DNA of 64,000 nt from Gloeophyllum trabeum ATCC 11539 (lineage: Eukaryota; Basidiomycota; Agaricomycetes; Gloeophyllales; Gloeophyllaceae). Shown here in pieces: positions 56,231-64,000 of this stretch. The notes under the pieces are model-generated. The model was not told the DNA's origin, ran no database searches, and worked only from the letters and a program-made list of their open reading frames with translations. The stretch lies in NCBI RefSeq assembly GCF_000344685.1, contig NW_006920410.1, forward strand, positions 3,940,631-4,004,630. The letters are read 5' to 3'. How positions within the stretch are numbered: position 1 is the first letter of the stretch; the number at the start of each line of letters is the position of its first letter. The position numbers were made by a program, and so were the translations under genes.

Positions 56231-57967
56231 ATGGGCGCGTGCATGTCGTCCGGCGGCGTCGAGGTCTCGGAGGAGGACAAGCGGAGGAATAAGGAGGTGG
56301 AGAAGGAGCTGAAGGAGGTGAGTGTCTGTACAACGGATATGCTCCTCCGACGAGTACGCGTCCAGCCCGCGTCATTCTGCTAACCCGTTTCCAGGCCAAA
56401 GCCAAGTTGGCATCACAAGTCAAGGTAGCGTAGGCTTGCTAAGAAGTATGCTCGTTTCGATTGACCTTTCATAGGTCTTGCTACTGGGCTCCGGAGACTC
56501 GGGCAAATCAACTATTTTGAAGGTACCTGGTTCATCCTAACGGTGATGGATGATGTGATGCTGACGACTGTACCCCCCCCCCCCAGCAAATGCGTCTTAT
56601 CCACAAAGTCCCCTTCACTCCCCAAGAAGTCGAGTCGTATCGGCAGCTTGTCTTCAATAACCTGACACATGGCCTCCAATCCGTCCTCGAGGCGATGGAC
56701 GACATGGACCTCCAGGTCTCCGAAGAGAATCAGCAATACATTGAGATGATCGAGAGCGCTGCTGATATCAAGGACCACGAGCCGTTCCCACAGTCATACT
56801 ACGAGCCTCTGAAGTCGCTATGGGCAGATGAGAATCTGCAGAAGGCATACAGCCGCGGCAACGAAGCAGCACTGCCCGAGAAGTCAGTATTCTACCCAAC
56901 CAGTGTATGCGGTACATTGATCGTTCATTCTCTACAGCCTTGAGTACTTCTTCCCTCAACTGGACCGGCTGTTCAAGCCAGACTACCAACCACATGAGCT
57001 AGACATCGTACACTGTCGTGCACGGACAATTGGTATCACGGAGACGATGTTCCAGCTGAAGGACCACGAGATGCTCATGGTGGACGTCGGCGGGCAGAAG
57101 AGCGAGCGGCGGAAGTGGATCCACTGTTTCCAGGATGTAACGAGTATACTGTTCTTGGTCAGCTTGAGCGGCTACGATCAATGTCTGGTTGAGGACAAGG
57201 ATGCAGTGCGTCTTATCTTGTCTATTGTTGCCTGATCGTTGTACTGATGGACGCGCGAGCGGTAGAATCAAATGCAAGACGCCATGACAATATGGGATTC
57301 GATATGCCACTCTCAGTGGTTTAAGCAGACGTCGATAGTACGTGCTATATGCGACTGGTATCCATCTGTCGCTCATTTTTGCCCTTAGATCCTCTTCCTG
57401 AATAAGAACGACCTCTTCGAGAAGAAGATTGCACACTCAGATATCAAGAACTACTTCCCCGTGCGTTTATTTTACTACCTTATCAGCCATTGTCGGCTTA
57501 ATGAGGATCTTTGTGTTCTCCCAGGATTATGACGGTGAACCGGGTGATGTACGTGCTGGCCGCGAATATTTCAAGAAGCGATTCGCGCGGTTAGCGCAGA
57601 AAGCAGGGGCAAAAGAGCGGGAGATCTACATTCAGTAAGTGACAAGGAGAGGGCTCATGGAGCATGCTCCGCCTTCTTCGGCGCTGACGCGACAATTCCA
57701 AGCCTAACAACAGCAACGGACACGGCTATGTTGCGAGTGGTGATGGCTGCGGTAGAAGGTTCGTGCGTTCTTGTATTTTGGGGTGCATCAAATTCTGACT
57801 CGGATCTTTCGCGCTTTTGTATTCCTTTTCTCTCAGAGTGAGTCGTCTCCTTCATCTCTCTCACGTTTGTTTGTTCATTGCGCGACCCATTGCTCATCGT
57901 GCGTCCTTCCCGCCCGGGCTGCAGCATAACTCTCCGAAGCAATCTTGAGAATGCTGCGCTCATATGA
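56231..57967 (+). CDS. Heterotrimeric G-protein alpha subunit, divergent
   Basis: Ten exons total 1,086 nt (361 residues plus stop): 56231-56317, a 30-nt exon, a 48-nt exon, 56587-56882, 56938-57205, 57266-57337, 57389-57460, 57525-57634, 57703-57762 and 57925-57967. The N-terminus MGACMSSGG carries Gly2 (myristoylation) and Cys4 (palmitoylation). The P-loop is GSGDSGKST (about residues 44-52) instead of the usual GAGESGKST. The switch I Arg is in HCRARTIGITETMF, and switch II is VDVGGQKSERRKWIHCFQDV. The guanine motifs are ILFLNKNDLFEKK and TTATDTAML, the latter replacing the usual TCATDT. A splice at GTGCGT gives a plausible C-terminus, SNLENAALI, with no pertussis-toxin Cys at -4. Divergent G-alphas are expanded in basidiomycetes; receptor and effector are unknown. 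Confidence 0.93.
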
Positions 57968-59244
57968 TTCGCTTCCACCATGCCCGCCGCGTTTCGGCTT
58001 CTCTTCCTACACTGTACTATGACGCTCTCTTGATTTTTTCTCCTTCCTCCCCCCCCCCACCCTATCCTGAGCTGGCTGCAACTCGGGCGGGGGCAGCACG
58101 CACTATGCACGTTGATCTGTTTTTGCATGCTTTGCTTTGTCCGTCGTTAATACTAAACTCATTTCTCTCCTCTTTCTGCTGTTCCGTCCCGGATGATCGC
58201 ACCCACAATGTCATTCTGCACCCGATCCGACAATTCCGGCGCATCATCGGTCATATGGTACTTTCTCCGCTTCCCCGATTGGCAGTGCGATCATAAGCAA
58301 GAATGTGAGTTGCCATAACTTGTTCTCAGGCTGCGAGAAGGCTCACAAGGTCTTCTAACCTCTCGGCTATTTTTGTTCCAACCCCGCAGATTCGAGAAAT
58401 TATGCTGTGAGTTTTAAGGGGGCCGTTCTGGGGTGCATGGGCGTACGCGTCGCAAGGCACGCACCGTTCCGTTCCATCCGTTCTCCCTATGCTCTCCTCC
58501 TGTTCTGTTGTCACGCATGTTACAATCCCTGTTTCCCATTTGCTTTCGGTTTAATTTATCTGCAAGATGCTAGCTTCGACGTTCGGACGGGTTGGGACTC
58601 ATGGAATATTCACTTTCGTATCAAGATTTGTTGTCGCACTTCTTCCTATATCATGTACGCAAGTCTGCTCTTTCCCCCTGCCCGTGCATTCTGTACCGCT
58701 ATTCTCGCGGCATTGTATTGTTGTCTATACCTCTCAGGCTTCGCTTCACACATACATACGGAGTCAGCTTATTCAAAATTAATCATTCTCCTGTAAGCGT
58801 TCGAAATCGCCACAAATGCATGCTCATGGATTGATTGGCGCGACCTGGCCACCTGGCCAAGAGCTTCTACTGGGCGGTTCGCTTGTTCTTGCGGCTGCGA
58901 TCGTCTTCCGCTCCATCGCTACGCGCGGGGTAAATTACTAAGATCAAGCGTGCGGTATGGATCTCATAAATGAATTCGAAGGAAGCCCGGAAAGAGATTG
59001 AGCATACTGTGGACCCCTAGCCGGCGGCGGCCTGTGGCGGCGGCCTGTGTGCTCCTGTGTGGCATAGTAACCCACTGGCAGTCTCGATTGCGGGATATCG
59101 GTGTCGGTGCTATGATCGGTTCTAAGCCTCAAACACGGACGGGGCCCGTGTAGGCTATCATAGCTGCTGAGCTTGCCGTCCTATACATGGAGCCCGGGGA
59201 CAGACATTCTTCAAGTTTGATGGGCCGCGTCGGCTGAGTGTACT
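57968..59244. other. Intergenic downstream of G-alpha
   Basis: About 1.3 kb, pyrimidine-rich in its first 850 bp, probably 3' UTR and spacer. Frames up to 129 codons are read but none shows a domain. Confidence 0.4.
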
Positions 59245-59392
59245 GAAGCTTACCGTTGCCGAGGAACGTCTATAGCTAGCTACTGGAAATGTGACCACAG
59301 GTCACAGAACCACGCCACAGAGACCCCAGCGCCGCAATCCGAACTCGCGACGCTCAAAGTCGACCTGGTCCTGCTCGGCAACGGTAGAAGCT
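59245..59392. mobile_element. 136-bp MITE derived from the 39.5-kb transposon family
   Basis: The element is 59251-59386, bounded by the 13-bp inverted repeats TACCGTTGCCGAG and CTCGGCAACGGTA and flanked by the 6-bp duplication GAAGCT at 59245-59250 and 59387-59392. Its right 110 bp matches 40843-40954 closely, while the left end keeps only about 14 bp, so it is an internal-deletion derivative of the larger element. Confidence 0.92.
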
Positions 59393-59762
59393 ACCGGAAG
59401 AGTGAGGGTATTCTTCAAGCCTCTTCGATCATGTACTCGGTATTCCATCACACGGTTAACATGAGTTCGTGGCAGCGTTAGCTTCGAGCTACGTGGACAT
59501 TCATGCACGATTGCTCGGTGAGGTGGGTAAGAGGACAGCTACATGAGTAAGCTACTGCTTTGCCTGTGCTACCCAGAGGGAAAACAAAGTCTAGTTCTCA
59601 AACAAGGTATACCTTATACATACAGCGCCCATCGTGTGGATGTCCATATCCCAAGTCCCCCCACGGCCCTCCGAACTCACTTCTTGATCCCCAGCTTCAG
59701 GCCTAGGGACACCGCCCTCAATGCATCCGCTCTCTGCCGGCACCTTGAGCATGCCGCCTCGA

Positions 59763-61887
59763 CTAACTAGTACCCCAGCTCGGACTACAAATTCTTCGCC
59801 AGCCAACCATCCATTGACCATTTACAACTTGCAAGGTTTCCCTGGGTTTGTCGTAGGGAGCCTAATTGCCATTAGCATCCAATGTCGCGCCAGTTCCCCC
59901 ACTTACCATATGACCCGCTTCGTCTATAGTAGCGAACGTGAGCCCGGGCCCGCTCGCGCTCCTCGTCCTCCCCGCCACCTTCCCCTGCCAGTTCCTCAGT
60001 GGCGTGCTCATGAAACCCGGCTGGCCACTCCATTCGAGCGCGAGCGTCCACCGTTCGTTCCCGACCCAGCTGCAGTCGTACGTACCTACGTAGACGAGGA
60101 CGTGCACGCCGCGCTCGAGGAGGCCGTGGACATACGGGGTTGTCGAGCCGAAGCGGTCGTCGAAGTTGTAGAAGAATAAGCTGACGTCCTCGGAACACAT
60201 TGAGTAGTTCTGCGGAACTGAGGGGTCGACGCCGAGGGCGGGGATCTCGGGTCTGTCGAGGTATTTGGTAATACCCCTAGAGAGGCAGAAGGCCCTGACC
60301 GCGCACTATCAAGAACGTGAAGGACGTTCTTCGTGAGGGGATAGCAGTATGTCTCTGTCACGGGTCCATCGTACATCTTGTTCATGTCGTATGGATTCAA
60401 GCCTACAAATTAGGTTAGGTGACGGAATTCCACTTTGTTATGGACCATTACACCGACCAGTATCGTAGTATGGCTTGTCGAATCCCTTCTCACAAATAAA
60501 CATCGCAACCTCGCACCGTATTGAGCCAAAGCGATACCCAATTGGTCTTCAACAGCTTTTGTCACCTTGGTATCACCTGCTTCGTCGGTACGCAAGTACT
60601 ACAGGAGCGTGAATGAGCAATATGAGTATGCAGGACAGATTACGCGGGACGGTACAGGTTCCGCGTGCACGACATATCATAGTGGGAGAGTACCATGGAG
60701 TAATAGTCAGTCAGCCCGTTTCATGCAGCGTAGGGAGAATCAGAGATATAGCGCATACTAAATTGTTCACACTTGCCGATCATAATCAACCTGAAGTTGA
60801 TGGGTGTCAGCCTGGCCTCGACGAGCTTAGCATTTTGGTCGTAGAGAGCCGTAGCGACGATAGGAATGTAATGGCCCTGCATACATCCTGGTGAACGAAA
60901 GCTGTCTAGGTGTTGAGACGTGACTTACACCGTAGGACTCTCCCACCATATGATATGACCGCCCTTGCAATGCAAGCTGTTGGAAGTCTCAAAGAATATG
61001 GACACGAAGGCGCCTATGTCCTTGGCCACTGTTGCGGCATTCCTCTGGAATAGCGACGTTTTAGCTCATCCACTCACAAATATGAGGAAGACATACTTGC
61101 AACTGTCTCACCGTGTTCAGCATGAGAAAGGCCTACTCCAAAAGGCTGCTCGACGAAGAATACGTTTGCTTTCGAATTCCAAGATTCGGGGTTGGACACA
61201 ATGTTATTTGATCTGACCCACTTTGAAAGGGCCTGTGATAGTTCAGACTCAACGCATGCGTATAACACCTTTGAACACACCAAGTTCCATCAGACCGATA
61301 GCAGAGGAACACCCTGGGCCTGCGATTGCAGAAGTCAGTGCCACAGAACAGCCACCCTGCAGACTATTGTTCACCTCCGTTCGTCCACAATATGATGTCG
61401 TCCTTGTCTGGCTCACTTCGGCTCTCGAAGAAGTAGAAGAACAGATGCCTAGCCTCTATATCGATGTACCCGGTGTACGCACTGCGTCACCGTTATGAGA
61501 GCACAATTACACCCTTCGGTTGCTTGTCCTATAACAGCTACGCGCGGCACACTTCCATCACAGAAATCAGTCTTCTCAATCCTAACCCTGTATCCTGGCC
61601 AGGCGGGGTGCCTGAGTACAGTAAAGTCTACCCCCAACTTGTCGAAACCCCGTAAGGCAACAGGCGTGTGGCCGTGGATCTCGTAGCCATCCAAATCCGT
61701 TTTCACCACACTTGCTCTTGTGGTCGAATAGCTGAGGATAAGGAAGCTTGGGTCTGTCCGGCTTGAACCGACCAAAACTCAGGCTGGGAAAGAATCGATA
61801 TCTCGGTTGGCGTGCGGCGGACGCTGCCGACAACACATACGTAGTCAGTATACTGCAGCTGAGTGCAAGACTGAAAGTATACATCAT
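59763..61887 (-). CDS. Serine carboxypeptidase (S10)
   Basis: A many-exon gene from ATG 61887 (MMYTFSLALSCSILTTYVLS, signal peptide) to a stop at 59765-59763. It has a pro-region (LPYPQLFDHKSKCGENGFGW), then FFYFFESRSEPDKDDIILW and TNGG, spliced to GPGCSSAIGLMEL with the nucleophile Ser intact. WNSKANVFFVEQPFGVGLSH follows. The C-terminal part has FYNFDDRFGSTTPYVHGLLE, VLVYVGTYDCSWVGNERW with the catalytic Asp, and LTFATIDEAGHM with the catalytic His, which splices over a 44-nt intron into APYDKPRETLQVV. These enzymes remove C-terminal residues in the vacuole or outside the cell. After PRETLQVV the frame reads through NGQWMVGWRR, whereas the family's usual VNRWL/NGWLAG ending is in another frame, so the last 15 residues may reflect a small frameshift. 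The triad is complete. Confidence 0.88.
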
Positions 61888-62568
61888 AGAGACGAGGAGC
61901 GGTAGGCGGGAGGGTTACCTGCTTGCCTGCTATCATATCAATATAGAGACATAATAGAATGTACTGAACCACTACAGTTAGAGTTGAAGCGATATTGATG
62001 TGGCAGTACTAGTAGTGTAGCGGTCGGAAGCTGGCACTCGGCAAACGGGAGCAAACCATGTCAACACTCTACATCGTGCTTGCGAAAGAGTAGATAGCCG
62101 GTAAGCGTCCTGCATACGGCGTACGTCTACAACTATCTGCAAAGGCGGGTCTGCTTCTGGAACATGGGATCATCATCCCTATAGACAGGATTGCTCGCCT
62201 ATCTACTGACTATTGAGGAGGCTTGTATCTAGCCTAGGATCATCATGATTACTCGCCAGATGAGACGGATTCCAGCTAGTGGTTCCTCCAAGTAAGCATG
62301 CCTTCTAAATATATTCTCTTGCATCCTGTTCAGGACTTTAATATGGCGTTTCATTCTGGTCTGCGCAACATTGTATTTATCCCACATACCCTATGACCCT
62401 CGGCTATCTGTCCAGGAGGAAATATGTCTTACTGACACAGCTGGCCACGGTTCCATCTGCTGCGAGCCGGGACCGAAGTTATGCACAGACTGCGCCCTCG
62501 CCATACTTTCGCTCGGAGCGAAGCTACAAGATTTCGGCGGTATAGCGTAGGCCTTCACTGTGCGCGCC
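61888..62568. other. Intergenic upstream of the carboxypeptidase
   Basis: About 680 bp with promoter function presumed for the carboxypeptidase. No gene seen. Confidence 0.35.
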
Positions 62569-63234
62569 AGGCCGGCCTAAATTAGACCGGTAATGGGTCA
62601 ATTTTGTACTTTCGGCCAAAAAGTGGTCGAATAAGGTCGAAATAGCTTGCCGTATGGAAACCAGTTGGGATTCCGAACTTGGGCATTCCATACGATAAAC
62701 GGTCGAATTCTGTCTGTTGAATCCGCAGCAGCAGTCGTGAGAACCCACAGGTCGGAGTTCGAAGATCGGAATGATAGCCCCACTTGCGTCACTTCGTGAC
62801 ATGTTCAACTTGCCTCTGACCTCGACGCCGGCCCTTGCCATGCGCTCGCTGTTGCGCCGTCGTCGCCGCCGACGCCGCCGACGCCGCAGTGAGCAGCTCC
62901 GCTGGTATACATGGCCCGGGCGGGTATGACACAGTTTGCTGTACTATTCTACATAGAGAATATACAAATATGTTGGTGCCTCAACTGCATTGCACACTGA
63001 CTGCTAGGGGTGCCAAAGCCAAGGGATGGTGGTTTGCATAACCAGATGGAAATAGACCACTAAACGGTTGGAAAATGTCATTTTCGGCCGTTCTGAGGGG
63101 GGGTCGAAATTCACAATTTGGTGGGACAAAATGATACGGTGTCTTTCGTACGGTAAGCGGACAATTTCAGCCTTCTACCGACCGAAATTGATCTGTCTAG
63201 CGAACGAATATACCGGTCGATTTTAGACCGGTCT
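62569..63234. repeat. Imperfect inverted-repeat element, possible MITE
   Basis: The left end 62569-62592 (AGGCCGGCCTAAATTAGACC) and the right end 63211-63234 (reverse complement AGACCGGTCTAAAATCGACC) agree at about 20 of 24 bases. The interior is rich in CGGTCGAA / TCGACCG-type phrases near both ends. No clear target duplication is seen, so it is either an old element or one whose end positions are off by a few bases. Confidence 0.5.
62850..62893. repeat. GCCGCCGAC-type low-complexity tract
   Basis: GTCGTCGCCGCCGACGCCGC and similar units run in tandem for about 40 bp inside the inverted-repeat element. Confidence 0.8.
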
Positions 63235-63513
63235 CACGCCTCCAGAGCTTCCTTCAGACTCGGAGGCAGGGGTCACTCTATCCCGATCGCCTTACATCAA
63301 ACGACTTCCTTCGTCTTAGCGGGAAAACGGCCGGGTTTGGGCCGACCCGTTGCCCAGGTTTGATAGGTCGAGTTCCATATCATATGCAAAGATCCAAGTG
63401 ACGTGCCACTAAAATTTCCGGAGAACGCCCAAGGGTTCCTTTACTGGCATAGAGAAGACGATGCACCCGTTTCGACATTCACGATTCGATTCCGCCTCAC
63501 CAAATCTGCAGAC
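63235..63513. other. Spacer between repeats
   Basis: 280 bp without recognised features. Confidence 0.35.
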
Positions 63514-64000
63514 TACCGTTGCCGAGCAGGACCAGGTCGACTTTGAGCGTCGCGAGTTCGGATTGTGGTGTTGGGGTCTCTGTGGCGTGGTTCTGTGACA
63601 TGCAGTCACATTTCCAGTAGCTAGACGTCTACCATATATAGTGTGACTACCGCCATACTTGGGTGGTACTGAAGTCAACTTCGAGGCCCAAGCGGGAAGC
63701 ATTGTTCATTCAAGCCATATTGAAGCTTCAATCTCTACATTGATGATACAAGTTGCCAGGAGATGAGACTGGTCACACTCAGATTTAGTAGTAGCCTAGG
63801 ACATGTACTTAATTCACCGGCCGGCTTCTGATACCAACATATAGTCCACTGTTCTTAGCTATCAAACCTACTATAAAGTGCAACACATTGCTTCGAATAG
63901 CACTTTCCCCCACCGGAATTCTTGTTGGAGTCTTTGAGGCACAGGATACTTCACCGATGTACCTTCCAAGTCGGGATGGTTGTTAGAGAGCCACCTCAAT
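63514..64000 (-). mobile_element. Second copy of the 6-bp-TSD transposon, cut by the window end
   Basis: Starts with the terminal repeat TACCGTTGCCGAGCAGGACC and continues as a near-identical inverted copy of 40954 down to about 40467, with only a handful of substitutions. The other end lies outside the window. The six bases before it are GCAGAC, the expected target duplication. Confidence 0.9.

Noticed and set aside
1..64000. CRISPR arrays, bacterial operons, riboswitches, rRNA genes
   Set aside because: None seen; the intron-rich genes mark a eukaryotic nuclear sequence, and no regularly spaced repeat series exists.

Overview
The window is a fungal genomic scaffold piece, most likely from an agaricomycete basidiomycete. 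Nearly every gene is cut by several introns of about 45-70 nt with GT..AG ends. Several families are typical of that group: a seven-helix membrane protein, a C2H2-free HNH nuclease relative with a C-terminal signature ending in a LLPLPSPELLALHATCAKVA block, UstYa/DUF3328 proteins and a ChaC enzyme. No name or accession can be read from the sequence, so the species is unknown. Exon limits below were worked out by hand from splice sites and reading frames.

Layout. 0-14 kb is an accessory-looking block: a flavin-dependent oxidase-like gene, two UstYa-like (DUF3328) oxidases, a class C beta-lactamase-like serine hydrolase, a secreted sedolisin (S53) protease, a seven-helix membrane protein and a small secreted peptide gene, with a terminal-inverted-repeat transposon (8624-9555) in the middle. 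14-29 kb is a dense housekeeping block: ChaC gamma-glutamylcyclotransferase, a CNNM/Mam3 transporter and Trm2 tRNA methyltransferase (divergent pair), a dynein heavy-chain tail that stops before the motor, and the Chs7 chitin-synthase chaperone. 29-44 kb is gene-poor apart from a Pho80-type cyclin (33.6-36.1 kb). It holds an assembly gap inside a second transposon. 44-58 kb holds a small glycine-zipper membrane protein, the meiotic TPR protein Spo22/Zip4, Utp18, a broken HNH nuclease gene and a divergent G-protein alpha subunit. 58-64 kb has a MITE, a serine carboxypeptidase, an inverted-repeat element and, at the window end, an inverted copy of the 39.5-41 kb transposon.

How the genes may work together. 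The two UstYa-like proteins, a secretory endoprotease, a serine hydrolase and a short signal-peptide protein with a hydrophobic/aromatic C-terminus resemble the parts list of a dikaritin-type RiPP pathway (precursor, protease, UstYa cyclising oxidases). This is the best candidate for an undescribed system, but it is an inference from co-location. The precursor shows no repeated cores and no dibasic sites. The remaining genes are unlinked core functions.

Mobile elements are unusually readable: one family has 31-bp perfect terminal inverted repeats and 6-bp target duplications at two independent insertions, including a 136-bp internally deleted derivative.
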